Below, piece after piece: positions 10,262-22,244 of a stretch of 64,000 bases of DNA (position 1 is the first letter of the stretch; each line of letters opens with the position of its first letter). A program made the translations under genes and the position numbers. A model generated the notes under the pieces. That model did no database searches, was not told the DNA's origin, and saw nothing but the letters and a program-made list of their open reading frames with translations. Origin of the DNA: Eriocheir sinensis (Eukaryota; Arthropoda; Malacostraca; Decapoda; Varunidae); assembly GCF_024679095.1 (NCBI RefSeq), contig NC_066509.1:16874089-16938088 (forward strand). Direction: 5' to 3'.

Positions 10262-11982
10262 ACAAGAAAGGAGGCAGCTCAAGGGCACACAAAAAAGAAA
10301 ACAATAATATAAAAAAAGCCCGCTACTCGCTGCTCCTAAAGAAGAAACAAAAGAGGTGGCCGAAAGCAAGATCAAATATGGGAGGAGAGGTGTCCTGATA
10401 CCCTCCTCTTGAAAGAGTTCAAGTCGTAGGCAGGAGGAAATACAGATGAAGGAAGATTGTTCCTTAGTTTACCAGCGTGAGGGATGAAAGAGTGAAGATG
10501 CTGGTTAACTCTTGCATAAGGGGTTTGGACAGTATAGGGATGAGCATGAGTAGAAAGTCGAGTGCAGCGGGGCCGCGGGAGGGGGGGAGGCATGCAGTTA
10601 GCAAGTTCAGAAGACCAGTCAGCGTGGAAATATCGATAGAAGATAGAAAGAGAGGCAACATTCCGGCGGAATTTAAGAGGTAGAAGACTATCAGTATGAG
10701 GAGGAGAGCTGATGAGACGAAGAGCCTTAGCCTCCACTCTGTCCAGAAGAGTTGTGTGAGTGGAGCCCCCCCACACGTGAGATGCATACTCCATACGAGG
10801 TCGGACAAGGCCCCTGTATATGGACAGCAACTGTGCAGGGGAGAAGAACTGGCGGAGATGGTACAGAACGCCCAGCCTCGAGGAAGCTGATTTAGTAAGA
10901 GATGAGATATGAAGTTTCCAGTTGAGATTTTGAGTTAAGGATAGACCGAGGATGTTTAGTGTTGAGGAAGGTGATAGCTGAGTGTTGTCAAAGAATAGGG
11001 GATAGTTGTTTGGAAGATTGTGTCGAGTGGATAGATGGAGAAACTGTGTTTTTGAGGCGTTGAAGGACACCAGGTTCCTCTTGCCCCAATCGGAAATAAC
11101 AGTAAAGTCTGAGGCTAAGCGTTCTGCTGCCTCCAGCCTTGAGTCGTTAAGTTCCTGTAGGGTGGGTCTTCTATTAAAAGAAGTTGAGTAATGCAGAGTA
11201 GAATCATCGGCGTAGGAATGGATAGGACAGTTCGTTTTGGAAAGAAGATCATCAATGAACAACAGAAAAAGAGTGGGAGATAGGACAGAACCCTGTGGGA
11301 CACCACTGTTAATAGATTTAGGGGAAGAACAGTGACCGTCTACCACGGCAGAAATAGAACGGTTAGAAAGGAAACTGGAGATAAAGGTACAGAGAGAAGG
11401 ATAGAAACCGTAGGAGGGTAGTTTGGAAAGCAAAGATTTGTGCCAGACCCTATCAAAAGATTTTGATATGTCCAGCGCAATAGCAAAGGTTTCACCGAAG
11501 CGGCTAAGAGAGGATGACCAAGAGTCAGTTAAGAAGGCTAGGAGATCACCAGTAGAACGCCCCTTGCGGAACCCATACTGGCGATCAGATAGAAGGTCAG
11601 AAGTGGAAAGGTGCTTTTGAATCTTCCGATTAAAGATTGATTCAAAAGCTTTAGATAGACAAGAAAGTAAAGCTATAGGACGGTAGTTTGAGGGATTGGA
11701 GCGGTCACCCTTCTTAGGCACAGGCTGTATGAAGGCATACTTCCAGCAAGAAGGAAAGGTAGATGTTGACAGGCAGAGGCGAAAGAGTTTGACCAGGCAG
11801 GGTGACAGCACGGAGGCACAGTTTTTAAGGACAATAGGAGGCACTCCATCAGGTCCATACGCCTTCTGAGGATTGAGGCCAGAGAGGGCATAGAAAACAT
11901 CATTTTGAAGAATCTTTATAACAGGCATAAAGGAGTCAGAGGGGGGATGAGTAGGAGGAATATGCCCTGAATCGTCCAGATT
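10262..11982 (-). pseudogene. Family J LINE copy 1: reverse transcriptase, 5'-truncated
   Basis: A single open frame of about 530 codons (10372-11980) encodes a non-LTR reverse transcriptase. Motifs in order are [66 protein letters not shown], the catalytic YADD (in HSYADDSTLHY) and the C-terminal PSSVFPPAYDLNSFKRRV. The catalytic core looks undamaged. The copy breaks off at about 11982, inside the linker between endonuclease and RT, by comparison with the longer copy at 42810-46125. Its 3' UTR (10262-10371) contains the family-specific GAGCAGCGAGTAGCGGGC on the minus strand. I place it only as a LINE of the Jockey/I-like part of the non-LTR tree. Confidence 0.88.
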
Positions 11983-12036
11983 ACTATATTAGAGTTATTA
12001 TTAGTAGTAGTAATAGTAGCAGTAGCAGTAGTAATT

Positions 12037-12205
<169 letters not shown>

Positions 12206-12289
12206 ATTACTATTACTATCGCTCCGACATCTCACCATCACGCTCGTCTGTCCCCGCACAATACAGCGGCCATAGTTACTCTATTTTAA

Positions 12290-13030
12290 GTAAATACAGA
12301 GTCAGAGAGGCCCTCGAGTTTCATTTCCCGGACGCCCATTTTCTTTCCGCGGAAGACTGAGGGTAAGCCACTCGAGCACAAGATCGCGCATAGAACAAGT
12401 CTAGACTAATCTCGGTTTCGGTAGGTTCGCGAGACTGCCGCTCCTCGCATCAGAATATTTAATATCTCAGAGCCTCCTACACGCAAACTTGAGTTGACCG
12501 TTGGTAGGAGCTGTACCGCGGCTCAGAGAATTCTGATTCAATAAAATACCGTACTTAAGTGGAAGACGAATGCGTCGCACGTTTGGGTGGGAGAAAGGAG
12601 CTAATCAACCCCACTGCCGTTGCCCTCGCCAGCTATGAAGCCCCGTTTGCGTGGAGCCCACAGTTACAACTCTGTGGTAGGGCCAGCTCAGGGAATTCAG
12701 TGGCCATAGGGCTGCCAAACCTAGCCTTAATAATAATGACCTCCGTCGCCTCCGCCTCCGTCACATTATAAAATTTTATAAGTTCTTTCTCCCGTCTGCG
12801 GAGCACACGAGAGCGAGTCGAAGTAGCTGCCATCGCGGGTGGAAATCAGGGAGAATGTGACATGGTGTCCATGATCGCTGACAGAGTCGGAGAGCAACGT
12901 TGTCACTTGTTATGGAATTTATACAATTCATTAATATTATAAAAAGCTTATTATAATAAAAATACAGAATAATAAATACAGAATAGTGAATACAGAATAC
13001 TTAATACAAATTCAAATAGTAAATAGTTGA
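12290..13030. other. Anonymous stretch, intron or intergenic
   Basis: Moderate GC with short frames on both strands (12559-12771, 12633-12833) that show no domain. This lies upstream of the Ih exons and is probably intron of that gene or intergenic. No channel exon was found here when looking for the expected S6/C-linker sequence. Confidence 0.45.
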
Positions 13031-13031
13031 C

Positions 13032-13037
<6 letters not shown>

Positions 13038-13095
<58 letters not shown>
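13038..13095. repeat. (AG)n microsatellite
   Basis: An AG tract. A glutamate-rich and serine-leucine frame runs over this and the CTC tract at 13330-13411 and is artefactual. Confidence 0.95.
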
Positions 13096-13098
<3 letters not shown>

Positions 13099-13329
13099 GG
13101 GGTGATGCGGCAGGGCTGTGGAGAGGCTCGGGCATCACCCAAACGGACTTCATATTTGTGTCGGACTATAATTTGAAGCAAAATAAGAACGATAAGTCGA
13201 AAGAGATAATATGAAAGACAAGTTTCTTTTTGCTGCATAGACTTCCGAATTGGCTCTTCAACTCTACCAAGTCGAAGGGTGATGCGTATCCGATCCCCCT
13301 GGCTATTTTCCTCCCCATGTTCATCCTCA

Positions 13330-13411
13330 TCTTCCTCCTCCTCCTCCTCCTTTTCGTTAATATTCTTTTTCTTCTCGTTCTCCTCCTCCTCCTCCTCCTC
13401 CTCCTCCTCTT
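13330..13411. repeat. (CTC)n microsatellite
   Basis: CTC/TCC trinucleotide blocks with interruptions, followed by a poly-T tract at 13460-13482. Confidence 0.9.
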
Positions 13412-14344
13412 CAGCCCAAGTTAAGGTCAAGGGAAGAATGGAGGTATTTTCATTCACCTTTTTTTTTTTTTTTTTTTTTTTTATTCCGCATCAGTCACGT
13501 TCCCATGGCAATCTGTAGCCTAAAGAACGCCTGGATGTCATCACTGATTTCATTAGTTCTTACTCAAAAGTGTGTTACCAGTTGCATTGAGAGCAGTTCT
13601 CAGTTAGTTCAGTCGGTCCTTCCTTTAACCCCGCCGACTACCAACTTGACTCCGCCCCTCTCCAGCAGTCTCACGCTCAGACTTTCGTTTTCTCTTGTCA
13701 TTCAGCAAGCATCCGGGATACTTGTCTTATATAATCGCCAATATGATTTTTGTTTTCCCTGACATTCCAGACCATGAAGATGACTGGCTGGTTTACTTAT
13801 ATTTTATTTAGTATGCATTCATTTCTTCAATAGAATTATTTTTCCTCCACACTGTCACGGCCTCGACCCTCGGGCCGCCGTCCAGAGACCGCTGAGGTCG
13901 CCGACGCCATCCCCAGCGTCGGCGGCCTCAGAAGCTTTGGCCTTGTTCGAACATTTCTTTCTTGCAAATTCGCTGATGACTATTTGCTTCTCGCAATGAC
14001 TTTCTTTATTCACGTTGCTCACGTTTTCTGTCACAGTTTTCACTACCCTGCAGTTATGTAAATGCTTGATGATCATGAAGAACATTTGTCATACTCTACT
14101 GTATTTTTCAGTCGCTAGTAATGCTGCAGTCACAATTTTACATTTAAGGAAGTGATTCCTGAAAGAGGAATGAGCTTGATTTGTTTTCCTTTTATCAGTT
14201 GTACGTCCTTTTGACAAAAAAAAATCAATTATATAATATTGTGAGCATTCCCTTTATTTTTTCCGTTTTTTCATTAAAAATACCGTTGCCTGTTCCTGCA
14301 GCCAACGGCTCCTGACCCCTTGTCTTATTTGTTACAATCTGCAG

Positions 14345-14462
14345 GACGTTATCAATTACAACTGCCGGTCATTGGTGGCGTCCGTACCCTTTTTTGCCAA
14401 TGCTGACCCTGGCTTCGTCTCAGAGGTCGTCACAAAACTTAAATACGAGGTCTTCTTGCCAG
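14345..14462 (+). CDS. Ih: Ih/HCN channel alternative exon a (C-linker)
   Basis: A 118-nt exon of a hyperpolarization-activated cyclic-nucleotide-gated cation channel, a plasma-membrane protein that carries the Ih pacemaker current. It encodes [20 protein letters not shown] and continues [19 protein letters not shown], the strongly conserved end of the C-linker leading into the cyclic-nucleotide-binding domain. The acceptor is a pyrimidine-rich tract ending CTGCAG at 14344 and the donor is G|GTTGGT at 14463. It starts in phase 0 and ends with one base (G) that completes a glycine codon with GT at the start of 16610. A second exon of identical length and phase lies at 15297-15414. Since 118 is not a multiple of 3, only one of the two can be used per transcript. 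Upstream exons (voltage sensor, pore, S6) were not found in the window. Confidence 0.93.
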
Positions 14463-15296
14463 GTTGGTGTCCCTTAGGAAGCAGCACGAACACTTGTCTC
14501 AGTTTCCCGCCGCTGCACAGTCTGGCCTCCCCCGGCCGGGGGGAGGGAAGGCCTTTGGTGCCAGGCGGGTCAGGGGCCCTGGGAAAGCTGGGGCGTCAAC
14601 ACTCCTGGAGCCTAAGGGCCACGATGGGCAATGTGTGTGTGTGTGGACCGCCAACAGTTCATTGGCATTTGAACCACAGCATTGATGCACCAAGTCAAGG
14701 CTTTTGGTGAAGCGGAAGGTACCGCTAGATGTGTTATTATGCACTGAATCAATAGTGGTATGAGGAGGTGAACCTGATTGTCACACATGCCCGGAGGCGG
14801 TTCAGGGGTGTTGTGTCTTTCGTGAGGCTCGCCACTCGCTCCAGCTTTCCATATCACTTGAAAGCAATATGCTTCATATATATTAGGACATTAACAAATA
14901 TTCTTGCATTTTAACTGGGGAACGGTCAAATTTCTAATGAAGTTGATAAAGTGCAAAGCAGCTTTGGCAGCAAGCTGTGTGCGGCCCAGACTGTGCGGCG
15001 CGGCTCCTCTCAGCCACACGCAAGTGCCAGGTGACCGGGCGCCTCCTCCCTCGTCTCCTGGGCGGTTCCTGGCCACGAGCAGCAGGCGGCAGGCGAGCAG
15101 AGTACCGGCAGTGCCCAGAGGAGGAGGAGGGAGGCGGCGCCCAGTACACAGCGGTGATTTTACCCCGTCTACAGACACAGTGCAAATCTCTTCCGTGTGG
15201 TCGGGACTCATCACTTGCCTTCATTTTAGTCTAGTTTAGTCATAGACAATAATACATACTATAGTCTCTAATCTGAAGTTTTCAATCACCTCCCAG
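14463..15296 (+). other. Intron between the two alternative Ih exons
   Basis: An 834-bp spacer. It includes a GC-rich island at about 14970-15150 with open frames on both strands but no recognisable protein, and it has no splice-framed similarity to the channel. No third copy of the alternative exon is visible. Confidence 0.7.
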
Positions 15297-15414
15297 GACG
15301 TGATAAACTTCAACTGCAGGGCCTTAGTTGCTTCCGTGCCATTTTTTGCAAATGCTGATGCACGCTTTGTGACCGACGTGGTTACCAAGCTGCGATACGA
15401 GGTGTACCAACCAG
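15297..15414 (+). CDS. Ih: Ih/HCN channel alternative exon b (C-linker)
   Basis: A 118-nt exon encoding [20 protein letters not shown] and continuing [19 protein letters not shown]. It is the same protein segment as exon a, with 9 differences in 40 residues (including the shared final glycine codon), mostly conservative except PG to AR and L to Q. The acceptor is CTCCCAG at 15296 and the donor G|GTAGAG at 15415. Phases match exon a exactly, so either joins to the exon at 16610. Two intact copies with intact splice sites and mainly conservative changes point to a functional, mutually exclusive pair rather than a decayed duplicate. Substitutions near the E' helix of the C-linker could alter cAMP coupling or gating speed; that is inference. 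Confidence 0.92.
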
Positions 15415-16609
15415 GTAGAGTAGTGGCCGAGAGCCACGCCGAGGACAGCGAGTGTAGCATCACGTAGACAAGAAAGCGCAGAGCCACGGGCCACAAATGA
15501 ACATGCTTTTATCATCACGCCTTCTTGAGCAACTCACAATTAAAGCAAATAAATCAATGAGAACGTAGTTCCTGTAGGCCCGTGGCTCACACAGCAGCTC
15601 CTGCTGCCGTGTTGGTCGCTCGTTTGTAATGGAGTCAGTGTATTTCCCCATCCTTGTCGCACTGTCTGGAAGCAGCTAACTCCTGTGCTCAGGGTAGGCC
15701 AGGACACCAGGGTGACTTAGCAAGTGTAGAAATCTTTGACTTACCACAGTAGCCTTTGCCCAGTAACTCACCACCAGCCCACTACTACGAACACATGTAT
15801 GACTACCCATGTAAAGATTTCCTTTTGTATATAGAATTTTATTACCTAAAGTCCATTTAATTTACCATGCAAGTGTCTCAGCATTACACAGTGCTTTTGT
15901 TGATCAGATTCGGTCACAGTTGTATTGGCAGTTTACTTGGTGTGTCACTCATAACAGTTGCTTTCACCTTAATGCTTTGACATCTAGTGGCTTATACTGA
16001 GACACAGTGTTTGATCTTCCCTGGGAGAGATGCGTCAGCAACCTCTTATGTGGTAGACCCACCTAGGTTGGTATTTTAGCATTGGCACTGGTCATTCCTC
16101 TGCCTGGTGTTTCACACTTCCTCTGCCTCTTGGTAATACTCTTCAAGAAGCTTTTGAGTTTCCTACCTTTTTGCTAGTACTCTCAGCATGTTGTCTTGCA
16201 TGATTTGCTCCTTTAACTTTAATTCAGCTTATTGAAGCCCAAGAGAATTCAAATCTTCTTATATATTATCAATCTATTTACCTGTCCTTAGACATGCACT
16301 GTCTTCAGAATCAGTTTAGCATGTACTTCATTAAAAAAAATCTATTGGTTTTTACTTGTCATGCAATCTTGTATTCAGCTACCACAGTTTTTTCTCACCT
16401 ATTATTGCTACATGCACAAAAGAGACTTTAAGGTTGTGTGGTTCTTACTTTTCAAGCTTTAAACATTCTTAAACATCCCTAAAGCATGACCATGAAGAAT
16501 GACCACATTGATCACTGCACTTGCTGCTTAGGGAAAAGTTTAGGTCTTTAGCTTTAGTGGTGTTCCGCCTCCGTGCCTGCTGCCTCATGTTGCCCTTCCT
16601 GTCGGACAG
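15415..16609 (+). other. Ih intron
   Basis: Intron joining either alternative exon to the cyclic-nucleotide-binding exon. The acceptor is at CGGACAG, 16609. No other gene is visible in it. Confidence 0.75.
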
Positions 16610-16886
16610 GTGACATCATCATCAAGGAGGGCACCATTGGGAACAAGATGTATTTCATCCAGGAGGGCATTGTTGATATTGTTATGTCCAACGGCGATGT
16701 GGCGACCTCCCTCAGTGATGGCTCCTACTTTGGTGAGATTTGCCTTTTGACCAACGCAAGACGGACGGCCTCTGTGCGGGCGGAGACCTACTGCAATCTG
16801 TTCAGCCTGAGTGTAGAGCACTTCAACACAGTCCTCGACTCCTACCCACTCATGCGGCGGACCATGGAGAGCGTCGCGGCGGAGAG
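16610..16886 (+). CDS. Ih: Ih/HCN channel exon: cyclic-nucleotide-binding domain
   Basis: A 277-nt exon encoding most of the cytoplasmic cAMP-binding domain. It runs from [19 protein letters not shown] (beta-roll start) through [20 protein letters not shown], which holds the phosphate-binding cassette. In this fold the FGE glutamate and the arginine of RRTASVRA contact the cyclic nucleotide, and both are present. It continues through [18 protein letters not shown] to [11 protein letters not shown], the C-helix start. The donor is AG|GTAAGG at 16887, and the AG joins G at 17122 to make arginine. The sequence is highly similar to insect Ih, so a working ligand-binding domain is expected. Confidence 0.95.
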
Positions 16887-17121
16887 GTAAGGGCACTGTG
16901 GCTCTGAGTCAGTATTTGTCCATGTGCACAGACAAACCTGATATTTTCGACCTTGATGCTACGCCTGTCGATTGACAAGCTAGTGCTGTTATGTATTAGG
17001 TGATCTGAATATTTCTACATTTTATTGTTATATGAAGTTGATCGTTTCAGATTCAATTCCACTGCAGTCATTTGATCAAAATGTGTCGAGTTTATATCAC
17101 TAATACCACGTTTCTTGACAG

Positions 17122-17485
17122 GTTAAACAAGATTGGAAAGAATCCATCCATAGTTAGCAACAGAGAAGATCTAACCAATGACTGCAAGACTGTCAACGCA
17201 ATCGTGAACGCCTTGGCATCTGTGGCGTCGACGGAGCAGTGTGACGGAGGGACCAGCTCAGAGGAGTCCATGATGCACGACGGCTCCAGCACCAAGGGTC
17301 GACACCACCACCACAACCTGCTCGACCTTGGGTCCATCGGGAAAGCATTGGCCAAAGGTCACTTACCAAGGCCAAAGAGTGAGAATAACTTCGCCCTCTC
17401 TTTAGACAGCCCTTCCCCTCTAAACCGTAACCGCCCTTCCTTTCACAAGTCCGATACTTTCCATAAAGACACTTCGTTCCAATAG
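17122..17485 (+). CDS. Ih: Ih/HCN channel last coding exon
   Basis: The exon begins after the acceptor TTGACAG (17121) and encodes LNKIGKNPSIVSNREDL, the conserved end of the C-helix region of arthropod Ih channels. About 100 residues of less conserved tail follow, including TVNAIVNALAS, a histidine run (RHHHHN), LPRPKSENNFAL and the terminus DTFHKDTSFQ, with a TAG stop at 17483-17485. The tail is Ser/Asn-rich and probably disordered. No later splice donor is needed to close the frame, so this is taken as the terminal exon. Other C-terminal isoforms cannot be excluded. Confidence 0.92.
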
Positions 17486-18239
17486 CAGGCGGCCCCCGCC
17501 CATGCACTTATGCTCGTGGGCGCTACAGCTGATCTTTTTTGTACTATCATGAAACACGGGGAGAGACCAAGTGACCTGCACCAACAAGTAACAAAAACAA
17601 ACTCAAACTTCCAAGCACATAGTGAACAATCTTTGTGATTTGTAATGATAGTGATTATTATTGTAGGTAAACAAGAATTGTTAGTGTGTTTATTAGGTGC
17701 TCAATCCATGAGAACCTCTGCTGGTGAGTAGTGCGTTGACAACCCCCCTTCCCGGTGCATAGCGAGGACACGCGTACACGCTAACAAGTAACCAATCACG
17801 ACAAGCTTCTGCCACACCTGAACTATCTAACAGTAAGAGGGACACTATTGTTGTGTTGTTATTGCTTCAGAGGATTATCTGTTACTATGAGAAGGTGCCA
17901 AAGTCCAAGGAGATCTGGCCTTTTGGGTGGTGGTTGAGTCTATGTTCCTGACAAACATCTGCTGAAGGTAGGTAAGCAATAATATTACGTAATCAAAGCG
18001 CATTCTTGTCGAGTGCAGGACAGGCATGACATGGGTACAACATATCTACTTGGGGTGATAAATGTGTTGCTATATGTTGACCTTTTGTAAAGTTTTACAT
18101 TATATCGAATTTTTTGAACAGTGTTAGAAAGGCTTTGGATATTACGGTCACGACGTGTATCTGTTGTAAACTGGAGTTTTATATCAAGAGAGTGTTATTA
18201 AAATCTAGTCGTAAGGTCCCTGCAGCCTGCTGTGTGGTG

Positions 18240-18620
18240 CCCATGTATGCTGTTTGGAGTTTGTATGCACGATATAGAGCTCACTAAGCCTATATTGAGC
18301 TCCTTCATGCTGTATAAAGCTCTCAAGCCTTTACTGAGCTCCTTTGCTGTAAAAAGAGCTCACGAGCCTGTCGAGCTCATCTATGCTATATAGAGCTTAT
18401 GTTAGCTGTATAAAGCTCATGTATGCTATATAAAGCTCATATATGCATTATATAGCTCATGTAGGGAGCATAAGACTTATGTATACCGTATGAAACTCAT
18501 ACGTATATAAAGCTTATGTATCCTATATTGAGCTCCTGTATGGTGTAGAGACCTCGTGTATGCTGTATTAAGGATTTGTATGCTAACTAGAGCTCAGCAT
18601 ATGCTACAGATGAGTACATG
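18240..18620 (+). repeat. Degenerate ~20-bp minisatellite with TATA-like units and SacI-like cores
   Basis: About 15-18 imperfect units of the form GTATGCTATATAGAGCTCAT. Many carry GAGCTC or AAGCTC together with TATATAGAGC or TATAAAGC. The array lies about 750 bp after the Ih stop codon, probably in its 3' UTR or just downstream. Confidence 0.75.
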
Positions 18621-18832
18621 CCTTCATGCGCGTGGAGGACTAGGGCGGTCAGGAACAGTAGACAGTCGGACGCTGGAGTAAGCTGCTTGCGAGGGGGCGT
18701 TGTCGGCCCCGTCTGTGATTGATGCAACACTTCATCTCGCCATCCCGCCGCCGCCACCACTGATGCTCCTCCGTGACTCGTACAACGCTCATACTGTACA
18801 CTGAAAAGCCTACCAATATTCCTAATCCCTCA

Positions 18833-18835
<3 letters not shown>

Positions 18836-18891
<56 letters not shown>
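18836..18891. repeat. (TAA)n microsatellite
   Basis: A TAA tract ending in AATAAAG, which could serve as a polyadenylation signal for the upstream gene. Confidence 0.93.
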
Positions 18892-18893
<2 letters not shown>

Positions 18894-18899
18894 GTTTGA

Positions 18900-21800
18900 A
18901 TATAGTTTTTAATGTTACATAGAGATATTTTCAAAATCCTTTATGTTTCTTAATAATTATTCTTTGTATATCTGATAAATGCTGTAAATATTAAAAATTT
19001 TCTACTGTAAATACAATAATTGCATAACACTGAAGTACTCGAGTCAGGGATTGTTAGAAAATATTGGTAATAACACTTCTTGTGTACTACAGTTGTGCAA
19101 CAAGTGTTCAGTGGTGCAGGCAACGTCATCTCCCATACTTCACACACATTCTCAGTGAGACATCTTCATGGTATCATAGTCATGCCAATTCAAGAGTTTA
19201 TTTTCGCTCGTCAGTGAGGATAGTAAAATATGCAATAATTAATGTCCACATGTAGAACCATAAGCTCAACTAGGGGCCCTAGGGAGGTAGTGCTAATTTT
19301 GACATTGCTATCTAGCCTAGACCAAAGCTCACTTCTTGCAGCCACACCAGAAAGACTAATTCATTAAGTAAATGAGCACCCCAGTCGTGCTTCATAAAAG
19401 GAACCCATAGATATACATTATTGTGAAAGTGCTTCTTGTAGGTTATAACTTGTTGAGGTCATGTTTTCTGTGTGAATGTCCTCTTAGCCAGTAGCCCGTT
19501 GGTCACCCACCGCTCCTCCCTCTTTGAGTGCGTCACCCCAAACCATTGAACCCGTAGCACCAGGAAAAGCAGTGTGATTCTTTCCCATTCTCCTTTCGTT
19601 TCCTCTCACTTGCCATTGTAGTGATCACGTAGTCGAAGTGCCTCAAGTACTGAAGCTGTAGAGTTTAATCTTCTCAGCATCCTCTCCACAGCCTCTCATC
19701 AGTCATGCTAACGCCAATTTGGGTACGAATGTCCATGACAACCATGCTAGTTTGCAATGGTCATGTTAAGTTTCCCGTAGTGCTTCCCTTTCCTAACCCC
19801 ACTGCAACCACCACGGCCTTCTTTTCCCTCCTTCTCCTCCTCCTCCTCCTCCTCCTCCTCCTCCTCCTCCTCATTCTTCGTTTCCTCACCCTCCGCCCTA
19901 CGAGAATGATGTGACAGGCATTCAAGATCTGAATAAGTTAGGTAACGTCAATCACTCTCAAATTGTTTGTACACCGAATTTACCCAATCAGCAGAGATAA
20001 CGGTCTGTCGTTTCAAGCGAGGTGATTCAACATACATTGGCAGGATTTTTTTTTCTTACATCATATAGAGTAATCTGTCATCAGAACAAACTACCAGCAA
20101 AAGCAGCTAATTTGAAAATGAGCAACTCAATAAAAAATCCCATTAACCTATATTTTGTTGCGACAGGTGTGAATTGAGAATTATTTTACATACTCTTCTT
20201 CAGCAAGTGCTGTAATCCGTTCTGCAGGATACTGGGGCATCTGACAAAGAGATTAAATCGTTAAAGAGGGTATCCTCGAAATTAAGCAACATGCTTTCTG
20301 TTGCCTGTTCGTACAAGTTTTTTTTTCTTCCTCCTCCACCCATCGCGCCAGTAGTTTCAATTCCTTCACCCAGCCTTCCCCTATTTTTTGTCATGGATAT
20401 TCTGCCGCAAATAAATATATTGCACATTGTTTTAGGTGAAAATTATAAAATATCAAAAACTGTAAATTTGTTAACGCCATGCTCCACCGCGTTGTTTGAG
20501 AAGCATGCGTATGCAGTATATATATTATATATATTCTTTATTTGAATTGTTGATCATTTCACACAGTAAGTGTTGGTCAAGGTTAGGGTATAATAAGCTA
20601 TCCTTCCATTTTTATGATAATCATATATTTCAACAGGTATTATTTTAGCTCCCTACAAGCAGTAATAAGCTTATTACAGACATAATAGAGTTGCATAATG
20701 TACAACTGCATAAGATAACCATTAGAGGGTATTATAATAGCAAGGAGAGTTATGTTAATTTTCCTGTCAATATTTTGTAGATTCCTTTGGCCACCGTTGT
20801 TCTGGGATGCTCTGTTCTTGACGGCAGGTGAACGCTGCACGTAGGTAAGGTACTTTCTTGCCACCTACGTCTATTTTGAATTTCAAGAACACCAGCCATC
20901 CTTAGGCGGGGGTTGGCGCCTCCCCTTCGCCACAAGCTGCCGCCCCCGCCGCCCTCCCCCAATTTGTGCCCGGCCTTCACGCCCCAGGGCTCCTCACCCC
21001 CTACCCCCATCATTGTTATTGTTGATTTCCTTCCCTCTTACTACAGTGATGTGCAGTAAGACGAGGTTTCCAGTTCAAACCTAGATATTCGTTTCATTAC
21101 CCAAGAAAAATGTTTCATATGCAAGAGAAAACTGTTCAAATTGTGCTACAATCATGTAAATTAACAAAAATGTCTTATCATTAGTTCATTCCTTTGTCTT
21201 GATAGTGACTATTCATCTAATAGATCAGAGGGTTTAGCCCGACCAGTGACGGTTTGATGAACATTACTTTCGTTTTACACCTAATACTTAAACAAGGTAA
21301 TTTATGTCTTTTATATGATTATAATTTTTTAATGCTAACTTATGTGCTAGCATATTGCTAGTTTATGTAAATAATTTACATTATGCAGAGGTTATTAGTT
21401 AAGTGTGGTTTCATTTCCTCCTTGTGCGTGTGTGCATGGGTCTGACACAATGACGCCTTGATTGTAAAGTTCGAGTCCTGGAGAAGCTATTGAACTGTGA
21501 GGCTCATGGCGGGCTGCTTCACTGATGGTTCTTTCCAGAGTTCATGTTTACAGTAAAAGAAGTTTGTTCAAAAGTCAAGTAACAAGTTTGAAAAATGATC
21601 AGCTAGATGCTCATGCAGAAATATAAGGGTAGGTTATGGAATTTCATAAAGGCGCAGAGCAAATATTTTATGTGCTCTAGATGTAGGAAGGTAGAGAAGT
21701 AAGCTGAGCCAGACTGTTTCAGAGCTTACCAGAGACAGACGAAGGAATAAAGCATATATCGACGTCATGATATGGATTACATTAAACAATATCGTCCTTT

Positions 21801-22100
21801 CAAGTAAACAAAAGGAAAAAAGAATTGCTACACGGGAGACCAAAGAAACTTGAAGATTGAATTGAAAACTGGAAGCAGGCACATTCATGAATCTGAGTTC
21901 CCGAAGCATCCTGTTTCGAGCAGTGCTGTGAGACCACCATTGCGCCCGCCCAAGGACTTCTTGATCTTGCGCTTGTCAGTCACTGTGGAGCCTTGCTGGA
22001 GGGGGAATGTGATAAACGATCCCACTGCAACTTTTCTCCTTCAGGTAATTGTCTCACTGCTGGTGTATATGTCTAAGTGAAGCACAGCCATACTTAAGGT
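18900..22100. other. Intergenic stretch without recognisable genes
   Basis: Mostly AT-rich anonymous DNA with a (CTC)n tract at 19829-19872 and a GC-rich patch at about 20920-21000. The open frames (for example 20291-20545, 21850-22080) are short and show no domain. Confidence 0.5.
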
Positions 22101-22109
22101 GTGATAGAG

Positions 22110-22171
<62 letters not shown>
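22110..22171. repeat. Compound (CT)n(CA)n microsatellite
   Basis: A CT tract passing directly into a CA tract. Confidence 0.95.
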
Positions 22172-22173
<2 letters not shown>

Positions 22174-22244
22174 TAATTAAGTATATAAAATGTCCCGTAA
22201 TACACAAATTTCATTTATAGAAGTTGTTATGATTTATATTGCTG

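Larger units (their letters stand above)
17486..18900 (+). other. Probable 3' UTR and downstream flank of Ih
   Basis: Non-coding sequence directly after the Ih stop. The first clear AATAAA-type signal is in the TAA-rich tract near 18888-18893, after the minisatellite at 18240-18620. Where transcription actually ends is not visible from the sequence, so the UTR could be shorter. Confidence 0.5.

Noticed and set aside
12559..12833. Overlapping frames in a moderately GC-rich stretch
   Set aside because: No recognisable domain, no splice context and no repeat partner found.
14904..15240. GC-rich open frames on both strands between the alternative Ih exons
   Set aside because: No similarity to the channel and no conserved domain. 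Could be a regulatory GC island, but the sequence alone does not support a gene or exon.
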